Origin: an uncultured Clostridia bacterium
GTDB taxonomy: Bacteria > Bacillota > Clostridia > Christensenellales > Borkfalkiaceae
Reading direction: 5' to 3'
Length of the DNA stretch: 64,000 nucleotides
Assembly: GCA_934272745.1 (NCBI GenBank)
Contig: CAKQSI010000009.1
Coordinates: 1-64,000, forward strand
Positions 51,587 to 64,000 of the stretch are shown in pieces (the stretch's first letter is position 1; each line of letters opens with the position of its first letter). The notes under the pieces were generated by a model. It made no database searches, had not been told where the DNA came from, and saw nothing but the letters and a program-made list of their open reading frames with translations. The translations under genes were made by a program, and so were the position numbers.

Positions 51587-52372
51587 TTAAAGCAGGGCTT
51601 CGTCCACGAAAAAGTCCGTAGGAAGTCCCCCCAGATGATTGATTATAAAGTCGTAAAACGCGCGGAATCCGTAGATTTCGCTGCTGTAATGCGTCACGTT
51701 GAGCACCGCGATGCCCCGGGCGAGCGCTTCCGCCAGAATATGATGCGGAAAATCTGCCGAAACCATCACGTCTGCGTTATTTTTTATCGCAAGGGCGAGT
51801 TCTTCCGCGCCCGAGCCGCCGCCGCAGAACGAAGCAACCCGTTCCACGATACGGTCGGGATTGCCGTAAACCGAAATCCGGCTGCTGCCCGTCGCCTTTT
51901 TATATTTGGTCGCCAGATTTTTCAGGGTCACGGGGGCGACTTCGGTCAGTCTTCCGTAGCCCACGCCTACTTCGAGCGGGATTAAAATGCGCGGATTTTT
52001 GCCGAAGATCGAAGCGAGATTTGCGTCGATTCCCTCCTCCGCGACGTCTAAATTGAGGTGCATACTGTAAACCGAAATGCCGTTTTTTGCCGCGGAAAGA
52101 AAGGCTCTGCCGAACGGTGTTTCGTCCGAAACGTTTAAGATGCCGCGGTAGATCGCCGGGTGATGCGTGACGATAAGGTCGGCTTTTTTTTCGAGGGCAA
52201 ACGCCACCGCCTTTTCCGAAAAGTCCAGCGCAAAAACCGCGCGGCGGATCTCGGCGCCGTTTTTCAGTAGCAGACCGCTGTTATCGTAACCGTCGGTCGC
52301 CCGAACGAGTTCGTCCGAGTAGCGAAGGGGGGCAAACCGTTCAAAAATTTCCTGAATTTTTTTGAGTTGCAT
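51587..52372 (-). CDS. Nif3-like dinuclear metal centre protein
   Basis: A 261-residue cytosolic protein of the YqfO/NIF3 family. Visible motifs are DNSGLLL near 30, VTHHPAIYRG near 69-78 with metal-binding histidines, MHLNLDVAEEGIDANLA near 100 and the C-terminal HYSSEIYGFRAF. This is the shorter version, without the middle PII-like domain of Bacillus YqfO. Relatives have been linked to GTP cyclohydrolase-like activity, but the function is unsettled. It overlaps trmK by 32 bases. Confidence 0.92.
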   Translation of the reverse strand: MQLKKIQEIFERFAPLRYSDELVRATDGYDNSGLLLKNGAEIRRAVFALDFSEKAVAFALEKKADLIVTHHPAIYRGILNVSDETPFGRAFLSAAKNGISVYSMHLNLDVAEEGIDANLASIFGKNPRILIPLEVGVGYGRLTEVAPVTLKNLATKYKKATGSSRISVYGNPDRIVERVASFCGGGSGAEELALAIKNNADVMVSADFPHHILAEALARGIAVLNVTHYSSEIYGFRAFYDFIINHLGGLPTDFFVDEALL

Positions 52373-53150
52373 ATCCGAGATACTCCTCCGTTTCGTTGAG
52401 TTCTTTTTGCAAGTCGGGCGCGGTTTTTTCGCTTGCCGAAAGAAGCGCTTCTTTCAACTCTCCCCGCCGCTTTTGCAATATTTCCGTAAACACGGGCGGA
52501 AAGGAAGCAAGCGTTCCTCTCCCGAAGCGGAACTCCGCCTCTGTATAATGATTACAATTTTTGTCAATTTGTACCGGATTTCGCATAACGCTTTGCAAAA
52601 TCGGGAACGTTCTTGCTTTAGCAGCGCAGTTTTCGGCAGCGTGCATACCGTCCGCTTTCGCGATAGCATTTCCGCCGGCGGCGCCCGAAACGCCCCTGTC
52701 CAACTCCCCTGCAATGAGGTAATAATACTTCCCTTCGGCGGGAAAAACGATATCTTCCGCCAGCAAATAGCCGAGGGCGTCCATCGTCCGCCTGACGGCT
52801 TCGGCGTCTTTCATAGGCTGAACGACCAGACGTTTGGGAAGTTGCGGCGCGCGGGAAAGAATTTTGACGACTTCTGCCCCGCCCATACCGGCGATTAAAA
52901 TTTCGTCGCAAGGGGCGTGGCGCCGTTCGATCCCGTCACACACCACGCTTTGGGAAACGTCGGCGTAATCCGCAAGCAATTTTTCCGCTTTTTGCAGGCT
53001 TTTTGCGGAGATATCCGAATACACCGCGCGTTCGGCTTTGCCGGAAACGAGCATGGCGAGCGTAAATCTGCCGTGATCGCAACCCACGTCGCCGAAAACT
53101 TTGCAGGGCGTAAGCGAATCGAAAATGCGCTTTTGCCGTTCGGTCTTCAT
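52341..53150 (-). CDS. trmK: tRNA (adenine-22-N1)-methyltransferase
   Basis: A 269-residue SAM-dependent enzyme that methylates A22 of tRNAs. VFGDVGCDHGRFTLAML near 18-34 is the SAM site, and ILIAGMGGAEVVKIL near 88-102 and VVQPMKDAEAVR near 112 are family motifs. The C-terminus is a helical hairpin. A ~45-residue loop near 160-205 lacks conservation. It starts one base after rpoD stops and overlaps nif3, the gene order of Firmicutes. Confidence 0.92.
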   Translation of the reverse strand: MKTERQKRIFDSLTPCKVFGDVGCDHGRFTLAMLVSGKAERAVYSDISAKSLQKAEKLLADYADVSQSVVCDGIERRHAPCDEILIAGMGGAEVVKILSRAPQLPKRLVVQPMKDAEAVRRTMDALGYLLAEDIVFPAEGKYYYLIAGELDRGVSGAAGGNAIAKADGMHAAENCAAKARTFPILQSVMRNPVQIDKNCNHYTEAEFRFGRGTLASFPPVFTEILQKRRGELKEALLSASEKTAPDLQKELNETEEYLGYATQKNSGNF

Positions 53151-53151
53151 C

Positions 53152-54207
<1,056 letters not shown>

Positions 54208-54454
54208 AATTTTCTCCGTTTTATGTGAAAATTTTTGTTTATATGAAATGATTTTTGCGGGTTTTTGCGTGAAACGTTTTTTGCAGGTGGCGGCTTTCTG
54301 TTGCCGTTTTTACTGTTTTGCCGGGCGGAAGCGAATATCTCTGCCTGCCTTTTCGGGTGAAAAATACCCCTGTCCGCTTTCGGGCGAAATTGAACATCTC
54401 TGCCCGCCGCTTAGAACATTGCCCGCCGTTTAAGGCATTACGCGCCGCCGCTCT
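54208..54454. repeat. Degenerate repeats between dnaG and rpoD
   Basis: On the minus strand the words GCGGGCA/GGCAGGCAGAGAT-TTC and CGCCCGAAA recur at irregular spacing directly after the dnaG stop. The pattern resembles the gene-end repeats seen elsewhere but is more decayed. Confidence 0.5.
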
Positions 54455-56242
54455 TTACGGGCGGAGTTCCTGCAATTTTCTGGTCTTTTTTTGCATCAAA
54501 AGGGCGAGATCTTTCCTTCGCGAAAGGTCGGTCTCCGTACGGTAAAGTTCGGTCAGCGCCGCAATTTCGTCCTGAATCGCAATTTTTTTCAAGGTAAACA
54601 CGCAATCGTCGTAGTATTTTTTCTCGGTAACGGGGTCTTCGGTTTCGCGGCGGCTTTCCGCCAGAATACGGCTGACTTCGTCGTGTTCCCCGTCGTCGGT
54701 ATATTCGTACAACATCGACGGATTGGGCGATTCGCCCGCGGCGCGTTTTTCCTCCACGTAATCCGCCACTTTTTTATGCGTTTCGTTTTTGAAGGCGAAG
54801 GTATCCGGATCTGTTTCCGCGGCGTACCGCTTGCCCGTGACGAGGGCGTACAGCACGAACCGCGCGGCGGAAAGTTCCGCATCCCCCACGGGAAGCGCGA
54901 CCTGCGGCGTCTGCGGCTCGGCAGTTTTTTTGCCGTCCGGCTCGTCCTCTTCCACGTCGCGTCGGAGCGACTCGTATGAAATCCCCGTTTCGGTGCGCAC
55001 GCGCTTTAACAGTTCTTCCTGCAAATAATGATCTTTGACGGTGCGGATGAGTTTTAACGCTTCCGCCGTATAATCGCGCCTGCCGTCCAAAGTGGACAGG
55101 TCGTACGCGCGTTTTAAGGAAAACAGTTTGTAGTCGATGAGCGGAAGGCTTTGATCGAGGCAGTCCTGATACGCCTGTTTGCCGCGGGTGCGAATGATAT
55201 CGTCCGGATCCAGCCCGTCGGGAAGCACGGCGACCTTGACTTTCAACCCCTCGTTTTCCAGAATTTCCAGTCCGCGAAGGGAGGCTTTCTGCCCCGCAAA
55301 ATCGCCGTCGTAACTGATCACCACGGTATCGGTATACCGCTTGAGAAGCCGCGCCTGATCCTGCGTGAGCGAAGTCCCCATGCTGGCGACCACGTTCTTA
55401 AACCCCGCGGAGTACAGCGCGATGGTATCCATATACCCCTCCACCATGATAATATACGGCAGTCCGGTTTCATTTTTCAGTTTTTTGACCAGATTGAGGT
55501 TATACAGCGTTTTGCGCTTTTGAAACAGTTCGGTTTCCTGCGTGTTTTTATATTTGGCAAACTGCGGTTTTTTTTCCATCAGTCTGCCGCCGAACGCCAC
55601 CACTTCCCCTACGGGATTGATGACGGGAAAGACCAGTCTGCCGCCGATAGCGTCGTAAATTCTGCCGTTTTTCTCCCCGGCGACGCCGGTTTTTAACAGT
55701 TCGTCCCGCGTGTAACCCTTTTTTAAGAGGTAGGCGGGCAGCGATTCAAAGTCCGGCGAGGCGCCGAGGCCGAAGTTTTTAGCGGTTTCCGCGTCCACGC
55801 CGCGGCTTTTTAAGTACTCGCGCTGCGGTTCGCCCATTTCCGAACGGAACACGGTGACGTAAAACCGGGCGGCGTCTTTCATCAAAGCAAGGCGGCGTTC
55901 CTTTTCCCGCCGCTCCTTGGCGACGCGTTCGGCATCGTACGAAGTTTCGGGCAGTTCCATTTTGGCGCGTTCGGCAAGCATTCTGACGGCGCCCATAAAG
56001 TCCAGCGATTCGTATTCCTGCACGAATTTGATGACGTCACCGCCTACGCCGCAGCCGAAGCAGTGGTAAAACTGCCCCTCGCCGTCGATGCAGAACGAAG
56101 GCGTTTTTTCGTGATGAAAGGGGCAGCACGCCCAGTAACTTTTGCCCTTTCTGGTAAGCGGAAGATAGCCGGAAACGATGGAAACGATGTCCGACTTGCT
56201 TTTCAGTTTTTCCAGAAAATCTTTATCGATTCCTTTGGTCAC
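54455..56242 (-). CDS. dnaG: DNA primase
   Basis: A 595-residue enzyme that lays RNA primers for replication. The N-terminal zinc finger is CPFHHEKTPSFCIDGE with YHCFGCG near 40-65. The catalytic core has the ERAK region, the TOPRIM glutamate at VEGYMDTIAL near 268 and SYDGDFAGQKAS near 308. The C-terminal helicase-binding domain ends at the stop. The size is typical. It lies between dgt and rpoD in one transcription direction. Confidence 0.97.
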   Translation of the reverse strand: MTKGIDKDFLEKLKSKSDIVSIVSGYLPLTRKGKSYWACCPFHHEKTPSFCIDGEGQFYHCFGCGVGGDVIKFVQEYESLDFMGAVRMLAERAKMELPETSYDAERVAKERREKERRLALMKDAARFYVTVFRSEMGEPQREYLKSRGVDAETAKNFGLGASPDFESLPAYLLKKGYTRDELLKTGVAGEKNGRIYDAIGGRLVFPVINPVGEVVAFGGRLMEKKPQFAKYKNTQETELFQKRKTLYNLNLVKKLKNETGLPYIIMVEGYMDTIALYSAGFKNVVASMGTSLTQDQARLLKRYTDTVVISYDGDFAGQKASLRGLEILENEGLKVKVAVLPDGLDPDDIIRTRGKQAYQDCLDQSLPLIDYKLFSLKRAYDLSTLDGRRDYTAEALKLIRTVKDHYLQEELLKRVRTETGISYESLRRDVEEDEPDGKKTAEPQTPQVALPVGDAELSAARFVLYALVTGKRYAAETDPDTFAFKNETHKKVADYVEEKRAAGESPNPSMLYEYTDDGEHDEVSRILAESRRETEDPVTEKKYYDDCVFTLKKIAIQDEIAALTELYRTETDLSRRKDLALLMQKKTRKLQELRP

Positions 56243-56345
56243 GGATCCTCCTTCCGGCGGGAGACGCCGTTTTTTTTCGTTGCGTAAAATCTTGCGGCGG
56301 GACGCCGCTTTTTATAACATAATCAAGCGATAATTGCCCTTTCTG

Positions 56346-57344
56346 TCAACTGAACGACCAACTTTTGGGGATAAACAGACCGGTAAAGACGTATTCCGCA
56401 TAGCGGTCGCTCATGCTGGAAAGGTAATCGGTCACCGACCGGCTGACCCCGTCCCGATCCGCCACCGTGCGGTAAAATTCCGGCAATTTGTCGGGATTTT
56501 TGACGTAATAATTATACATCGCTTCCAGCATGCGGTTGGCCTTTTCTTCCTCCGCCATACTGGACGGGGTGATGTATACCGTGCGGAACATAAAATTACG
56601 CAGCGATTCCATCGCGGCAAGCGTTTCTTCTTCCATGGAAATTTCGGGCTTGTCCAAGCTTTTGCGATAGATTGCCCAGATCATATTGTTGATGCGGGAA
56701 GAAGAGGTTTCGCCCAAGACTTTGACCGCGTCTTCGGGAATATCTTCCCTTTTGATGACGCCTGCGCGGAGCGCGTCGTCCACGTCGTGATTTAAATAGG
56801 CAATGCGGTCGGCGAACGAAACCGCTTTCCCCTCCAGCGTGACGGGATTGCCGCTTTTTCTGTGATTTAAGATGCCGTCGCGCACTTCAAACGTGAGGTT
56901 TAAGCCCGCGCCGTCGTTTTCTAAAAGATCCACCACGCGGACGGACTGTTCGTTATGGCGGAAGTTTCCGCCCGAAAGACGGTTTAACACGCGCTCCCCG
57001 CTATGCCCGAACGGGGTATGTCCGAGATCGTGACCGAGCGCGATGGCCTCCGCCAGATCCTCGTTTAAGCGCAGGCACCTTGCAATCGACCGCGCGATCT
57101 GCGAAACGTCCAGCGTGTGCGACAGGCGGGTGCGGAAATGGTCGCCTTCCGGCGACAGAAAGACCTGCGTTTTGTTTTTCAGCCTGCGGAAGGCTTTACA
57201 ATGAATGATACGATCGCGGTCGCGCTGAAAATCCGTCCGCATGGGGCACGGTTCTTCCTGCTTCGCGCGCCCTTTGGTGTCGATAGACTTCGTGGCGTAA
57301 GGAGAAAGAAATTCCGCTTCGATTTTATAAGTGACGTCTTTCAT
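56346..57344 (-). CDS. dgt: Deoxyguanosinetriphosphate triphosphohydrolase-like protein
   Basis: A 332-residue HD-domain enzyme that cuts dNTPs to deoxynucleosides and triphosphate. Metal-binding residues are visible: TRLSHTLDV near 75, ALGHDLGHTPFGHSGE near 103-118, and FADRIAYLNHDVDDA near 180. The ATG at 57344 is chosen over the one eight codons upstream because AAGGAGG is positioned for it. Genes of this type precede dnaG in many Clostridia. Confidence 0.92.
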   Translation of the reverse strand: MKDVTYKIEAEFLSPYATKSIDTKGRAKQEEPCPMRTDFQRDRDRIIHCKAFRRLKNKTQVFLSPEGDHFRTRLSHTLDVSQIARSIARCLRLNEDLAEAIALGHDLGHTPFGHSGERVLNRLSGGNFRHNEQSVRVVDLLENDGAGLNLTFEVRDGILNHRKSGNPVTLEGKAVSFADRIAYLNHDVDDALRAGVIKREDIPEDAVKVLGETSSSRINNMIWAIYRKSLDKPEISMEEETLAAMESLRNFMFRTVYITPSSMAEEEKANRMLEAMYNYYVKNPDKLPEFYRTVADRDGVSRSVTDYLSSMSDRYAEYVFTGLFIPKSWSFS

Positions 57345-57766
57345 GCGCCCTCCTTTTTTCGTTTGCAATCCCGGATATGCGCTTTCAAAAAAACAACGGG
57401 GTTTGTTTTAATCCGAACGACCGTCGCTTTTCCGAAAGCCGAAACCGCGGCAGGACGGTCGTCCCCCGCGTAAAAACCGGCATTCCGGGCTTTGGAAGCC
57501 CCGCAAGGGACAAGCCTTGCAAAACCCCCTTGTATCAGTATTATTCCGGGTCGTTACCCGGAATTACTTGCTTTTTTTGAAAAAAGAAGGAAAAAATTTT
57601 ATTACGGCAATTTTGCGGCGTGTTTCACAAAGCCGCGATGCGAGTTTGCGCATAAAGTTTTCACTTGCCCGCCGCCCGCGAAGCGCATACGCCGTATGTT
57701 GCCGTAAGTCTGTCGCCGCCGTTTCAAAGCCATATCTTTCCGCAACGTTGCGGCTTGACCGAATCT
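57345..57766. other. Spacer between dgt and the rluA-like gene
   Basis: About 420 bases. It contains an ATTCCGGGT/ACCCGGAAT hairpin (57544-57565) followed by a T-run on the plus strand, although no plus-strand gene precedes it, and nearby GCAAGG/CCTTGC words. I see no gene or integrase. Confidence 0.5.
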
Positions 57767-58477
57767 TTATTTGGTCAGCGTCATATATTTCGTGACATTG
57801 AACGCGCGCCAGGGAATGAGATCCTTGGGCGGTTCCAGCATAAACACCAGCCGTTCTTTGGTGACGGGGTGGGTAAATTTGAGCGAATACGCGTACAGCG
57901 CCAGATTGCCCTTGACCGCCTTTTCGCCGCCGTATTTCAAATCGCCGAACACCGGGTTGCCGATGCCCGCCATCTGCACGCGGATCTGGTGGCTTCTGCC
58001 GGTGTGAAGGGTAACTTCCAGCAAAGAATAACTCCCTTTATCTTCCAGCACGCGGTAAAAAAGTTCGGCTTTCTTTGCGCCCTCGGTCGTTTCCGCGCAC
58101 AGGTAAACCTGGTTGGTGATCGCGTTCTTTTTGAGGTAGTTGGTCAGCGTTGCCTTTTCCTTTTTGGGCGAACCGACGACGACGGTGAGATATTTCTTTT
58201 CAAAATCGCCCGTCTTCATCTGCTCGGTCAGTCGGGAAGCCGCCTTGGACGTTTTGGCAAACACCATCACGCCGCCCGTCGGACGATCCAGCCGATGCAC
58301 CATGCCGCAGAACGCTTCCCCCGCCTTGTGGTAAGTTTCCTTTAAGTAGGTCTTGACAAGGTTTAAAAGATCTTGATCCTTGCTTTCGTCCTCGCAGGTC
58401 GGCATATTTTGCGGTTTTTCGACGACGATGATGTGGTTATCCTCGTACAGAACGACGAGATCGTCTTTAGTCATCAT
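57767..58477 (-). CDS. RluA-family pseudouridine synthase
   Basis: A 236-residue enzyme that isomerises uridine in rRNA or tRNA. VEKPQNMPT near 19, VHRLDRPTGGVMVFAK near 60 with the catalytic aspartate, LHTGRSHQIRVQMA near 150 and PVFGDLKYGG are all typical. There is no S4 domain, so it resembles the single-domain RluC/RluD-like proteins. The ATG at 58477 overlaps the end of the methyltransferase gene by 11 bases, and GGGAGG lies 12 bases upstream, so the two are coupled. Confidence 0.92.
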   Translation of the reverse strand: MMTKDDLVVLYEDNHIIVVEKPQNMPTCEDESKDQDLLNLVKTYLKETYHKAGEAFCGMVHRLDRPTGGVMVFAKTSKAASRLTEQMKTGDFEKKYLTVVVGSPKKEKATLTNYLKKNAITNQVYLCAETTEGAKKAELFYRVLEDKGSYSLLEVTLHTGRSHQIRVQMAGIGNPVFGDLKYGGEKAVKGNLALYAYSLKFTHPVTKERLVFMLEPPKDLIPWRAFNVTKYMTLTK

Positions 58478-59339
58478 GGAAAAACATTCCTCCCGCCCCG
58501 CAGGGCAAAACAATTTCTTCTTTGGTGGGAAGTCCTACTTCGTACGCTTCGCACTTGCCGGGAATACCCTTTAAGGCGAGCGTCAGCACGTTTTTCAGCA
58601 CTTGCGGCTGCAGTCCCGTGGTATAACTGTTGATCAGAAAAAACAACGGATCGTCCGAAAGTACGCCCCGGCAAAGTTCTACTAGGCCGAAAAGTCCGCT
58701 TTCGATTTTCCACATTTCGCCGTTCGGTCCCCGCCCGTAGGAAGGCGGGTCCATAATGATCGCGTCGTATTTATGTCCGCGGCGGATCTCCCGCTGAACG
58801 AACTTAAAGCAGTCGTCCACGATGTAGCGCACGCGCCCTTCCGGAACGCCCGAAAGGCGAACGTTGTTGCCCGCGCGTTCCACCATATTTTTGGCGGCGT
58901 CCACGTGGCAGACGGAAGCGCCTTCTTTGGCAAGCGCCGCCGTCGCCCCGCCCGTATAGGCGAAAAGGTTGAGGACGGAAACCTGCCTGCCGCTATTTAA
59001 GCGCCTTCTGACCAGTTCCCGCATGCGGTCCCAGTTGACCGCCTGTTCGGGAAACAGCCCCGTGTGTTTGAATCCCATCGGGCGCACGGTAAATTTTAAG
59101 TCGCGATAGGAAATATTCCATTCGTCCGGCATCTTTTTCAGGACGTGCCATCTGCCGCCGCCCGTTTCGCTGCGCTCGTAGTACGCGTTCAATCCGGGAT
59201 AGGTTTTGAAATCAAACGCCGCCGGCCAGATGACCTGCGGGTCGGGACGAAGCAGAAAAACGTCTTTCCACCGCTCCAGTTTATAGCCGTCGCCCGTGGC
59301 GATGACTTCGTAATCTTTCCAGTCCGTAGCCGCTCTCAT
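58467..59339 (-). CDS. Class I SAM-dependent methyltransferase (RlmI/RlmK-like)
   Basis: A 290-residue enzyme, probably acting on 23S rRNA. The SAM-binding motif VLNLFAYTGGATAALA lies near 121-136, HVDAAKNMVERA near 145 and IIMDPPSYGRGPNGEMW near 193-209. It lacks an N-terminal PUA domain, having instead a short beta-rich N-terminus. The target base cannot be predicted. It lies one base after the ileS stop and overlaps the pseudouridine synthase gene. Confidence 0.88.
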   Translation of the reverse strand: MRAATDWKDYEVIATGDGYKLERWKDVFLLRPDPQVIWPAAFDFKTYPGLNAYYERSETGGGRWHVLKKMPDEWNISYRDLKFTVRPMGFKHTGLFPEQAVNWDRMRELVRRRLNSGRQVSVLNLFAYTGGATAALAKEGASVCHVDAAKNMVERAGNNVRLSGVPEGRVRYIVDDCFKFVQREIRRGHKYDAIIMDPPSYGRGPNGEMWKIESGLFGLVELCRGVLSDDPLFFLINSYTTGLQPQVLKNVLTLALKGIPGKCEAYEVGLPTKEEIVLPCGAGGMFFHDD

Positions 59340-59340
59340 A

Positions 59341-62466
<3,126 letters not shown>

Positions 62467-62549
62467 AGTCCCTCCCTTGCCGATCCGCGGCGGTTGCCCC
62501 GGGTTTTCGGCTCTTTCGGTCGTAACGTTATTATTTCCTTGCAAACATA

Positions 62550-62945
62550 TAAAAAAGGTCCTTGTGCAGGAACACAAGAACCACCTTTACACAAACTGCG
62601 CCGAGCCCGACGCTGCGCCGATAACGGTGCGCAAGATCCGTGTTTTTTTACCCGAGGGGTTTTACTGCTGCCGACCTAAAGCGCCTGACCGCGCCGACCT
62701 AAAGCGCCTGCCGCCGACCGGCTATACGGCAACAACCTGCCACGCAGCAAATCTTCTTTCCTGCCGCCGCAAAAAATGCGGCCACCGTAAGCGCAGCCGC
62801 CTGACGGCGCGCCGCAAAGCAAGGCAAAACTTCCCTTTTCAAAAAACCGACTGACCGGGTGATAATTTCGTAACGCCGCCGCGGTTTTTCACCAGCCAAC
62901 CGCTCTCTTTCCGGCGGAACTTTTTTCCGCCACAGGCGACGAAAA
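62550..62945 (-). promoter_or_regulatory. T-box leader of ileS (isoleucine-responsive)
   Basis: On the minus strand the leader has Stem I landmarks: AGAGAGCGG near 62901-62909, GCTGGTGAAAAACCGC, and GAAATTATCACCC at 62857-62869, whose ATC (62861-62863) or the preceding ATT fits an isoleucine specifier. The T-box AAGGTGGTTCTTGTG at 62571-62586 contains the TGGT bulge that pairs with uncharged tRNA. The competing terminator, GGTTCTTGTG with CACAAGGACC, is followed by TTTTTTAT at 62547-62556. Uncharged tRNA-Ile would favour read-through into ileS. The 5' boundary is approximate. Confidence 0.85.
62670..62710. repeat. 18-bp direct repeat within the T-box leader
   Basis: GCCGACCTAAAGCGCCTG at 62670-62687 recurs at 62693-62710, 23 bases apart, between Stem I and the T-box. 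Confidence 0.85.
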
Positions 62946-63015
62946 ACGAAACCGTGTCCCGTTTTAACGCCTTTATCATGATCGGCGGAAAAATCCGCGC
63001 GATATTTAACGAAAA

Positions 63016-63282
63016 AGCTGTGCATCCTCCGTCGATCAGTCCGACCGGGTCGGCACCCCGCCAGGTAACTCCCGTAAAGCAACCTTATGGCACACGAAGT
63101 AGTCCGCTTAGTGCTGCTGCATTCCTGCCCTGACACGGTTCACGGCGCTCCGTTGCATAAGACCTTACGATCGACGTCCCTTAACGGTTCCTGCACCCCA
63201 CCGGAAAGACCTCGGGAGGCATTCGGCTCTGCTACAGCGGATTGCAGATACAGGGCACCGCTAACTCCCCACCTAGCACAGT
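63016..63282 (-). ncRNA. ffs: Signal recognition particle RNA, Bacillus (Alu-containing) type
   Basis: About 267 nt. The 5' part, GTGCTAGGTGGGGAGTTAGC then GGTGCCCTGTATCTGCAATCC, is the Alu-domain start of Bacillus scRNA. The S-domain apex GTCAGGGCAGGAATGCAGCAGC carries the GGAA tetraloop and the Ffh-binding loop. The 3' end GATCGACGGAGGATGCAC matches the Bacillus scRNA end and is followed by TTTTT. The RNA scaffolds Ffh for cotranslational membrane targeting. Ends were placed from the promoter and from the T-run. Confidence 0.95.
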
Positions 63283-63288
63283 ACGGTT

Positions 63289-63317
63289 ATTTTACCCTAT
63301 TTTCAAAAATTTTGCAA
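63289..63317 (-). promoter_or_regulatory. Promoter of ffs
   Basis: Minus strand: TTGCAA, 17-base spacer, TAAAAT. The expected start is near 63282, matching the RNA 5' end. Confidence 0.7.
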
Positions 63318-63481
63318 CTGTTTGAAAGGGATTTCCGCTTTTTCCTTTATTTTTCCGGAATCCGGTTGAACGCCAGACCCACTTCTTCGCAATATTTCCG
63401 TCGGAGGACGGAACGATAATCCCGCTTGCCACACCCTTCTGCATTTCCAAAATTTTCCTTTGATTTTTTATAAACATTTGT

Positions 63482-63510
63482 TTGACAAATTAAGAACAAA
63501 GGTTTACAAT
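63482..63510 (+). promoter_or_regulatory. Promoter of the radical SAM gene
   Basis: TTGACA at 63482-63487, a 17-base spacer and TACAAT at 63505-63510. Start near 63517. Confidence 0.7.
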
Positions 63511-63668
63511 GGATTTTGCAAAAGGGCGTACCCGCAGAACCTTTCCGCGCCGTCCGCATAGTCCGGCACCTCTACCCCGCGCCGCCCTATAGACTCAACT
63601 CGCAACACCCGCGCGCCGTCCTTTCCTACACCCAACTTCGCGCCACTTTACGCAAAAGGAGATTTTTT

Positions 63669-64000
63669 ATGATCGACCCGGAAAGACTGAAAATTCTGAC
63701 CGAAAGCGCCAAATACGACGTTTCCTGTTCCTCTTCCGGTTCTTCCCGGAAAAACGAGGGCGGTATCGGCAACGCCGCGTACGGGGGGATCTGCCATTCG
63801 TTTACGCCGGACGGGCGGTGCATTTCCCTCTTGAAAATTCTTCTTTCCAACCGCTGCGCGTACGACTGTCAATACTGCGTCAACCGCCGCAGCAACGACG
63901 TGCCGCGCGCTTCCGCCACGCCGGACGAAATCTGCGAACTGGTCGTCAGTTTCTATAAACGCAACTTTATCGAGGGGCTGTTTCTCTCCTCCGCGGTGGA
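63669..64000 (+). CDS. Putative DNA modification/repair radical SAM protein, partial
   Basis: The first ~110 residues of a gene cut by the window end. GGICHSFTPDGRCISLLKIL near 40-59 and the radical SAM cluster motif CAYDCQYCVNRRSNDVPR near 63-80 (CxxxCxxC), followed by GLFLSS, match the family often found next to a uracil-DNA glycosylase-like gene. Such proteins use a 4Fe-4S cluster and S-adenosylmethionine; the reaction is not established. The ATG follows AAAAGGAG with good spacing. A glycosylase-like partner would be expected just downstream, outside the window. Confidence 0.88.
   Translation, partial: MIDPERLKILTESAKYDVSCSSSGSSRKNEGGIGNAAYGGICHSFTPDGRCISLLKILLSNRCAYDCQYCVNRRSNDVPRASATPDEICELVVSFYKRNFIEGLFLSSAV

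Larger units (their letters stand above)
63283..63668. other. Divergent promoter region between ffs and the radical SAM gene
   Basis: Contains the ffs promoter on the minus strand and the promoter and ~150-nt leader of the radical SAM gene on the plus strand. Minus-strand frames at 63292-63559 cover promoter sequence and are not credible. Confidence 0.6.

Noticed and set aside
57480..57580. GCAAGG/CCTTGC words and a hairpin with a T-run, considered as an attachment site
   Set aside because: No integrase, no duplicated core and no mobile genes are visible nearby.
62699..63136. 145-codon minus-strand frame
   Set aside because: It overlaps the T-box leader of ileS and the 3' half of the SRP RNA, both well supported, and has no protein family pattern.

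Overview
This window looks like chromosomal DNA of an anaerobic, Gram-positive Bacillota, most likely a Clostridia lineage from a gut or other plant-fibre-rich habitat. The evidence is a Bacillus-type SRP RNA with an Alu domain, a T-box leader in front of ileS, the sporulation regulator gene spoVT, a type III glutamine synthetase, a rubredoxin-tailed flavodiiron protein, and three Firmicutes-style housekeeping clusters. I cannot name a genus. Most genes lie on the minus strand; the plus-strand genes are glnN, an AraC regulator, a GH36 glycosidase, an SGNH esterase and a truncated radical SAM gene.

Region 1-9,300: an ABC exporter pair, glnN behind a strong promoter and a leader terminator, a PHP-family phosphoesterase, and an ArsB-like ion transporter, separated by repeat-rich spacers. 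Region 9,300-21,000: a 2,046-residue lipoprotein (GH78 rhamnosidase plus SGNH esterase) divergent from an AraC regulator, then a 1,201-residue surface protein. Region 21,800-33,100: the stable core pgk, tpiA, gpmI, secG, rnr, smpB and ssrA (tmRNA), with a yfhO-like membrane protein gene inserted between smpB and ssrA. Region 33,400-42,430: a Na/phosphate symporter, trmL, a nitrilase-fold protein without its catalytic cysteine, dus, mazG, a spoVB-like flippase and spoVT. Region 42,800-48,600: an alpha-galactosidase-like GH36 gene with a perfect match to the cre consensus, and a secreted SGNH esterase whose C-terminal anchor matches that of the 1,201-residue surface protein. Region 48,800-63,300: a four-domain flavodiiron protein, the dgt-dnaG-rpoD-trmK-nif3-zinc-ribbon cluster, rluA and an rRNA-type methyltransferase, ileS with its T-box, and the SRP RNA. 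The window ends inside a radical SAM gene.

The enzymes suggest a cell that strips rhamnose, acetyl groups and galactose from plant polysaccharides at its surface, with AraC and carbon-catabolite control. Two genome-level patterns stand out. First, short repeats begin inside the last codons of genes (glnN, araC, rnr, dus and the nitrilase-like gene) and copy the gene end into the downstream spacer. Second, hydrophilic low-complexity insertions or tails interrupt otherwise conserved proteins (Pgk, RNase R, SpoVB-like, YfhO-like, Dus). No CRISPR array, transposase, phage gene or classical tRNA gene was seen. All functional calls rest on motif reading, not database searches.
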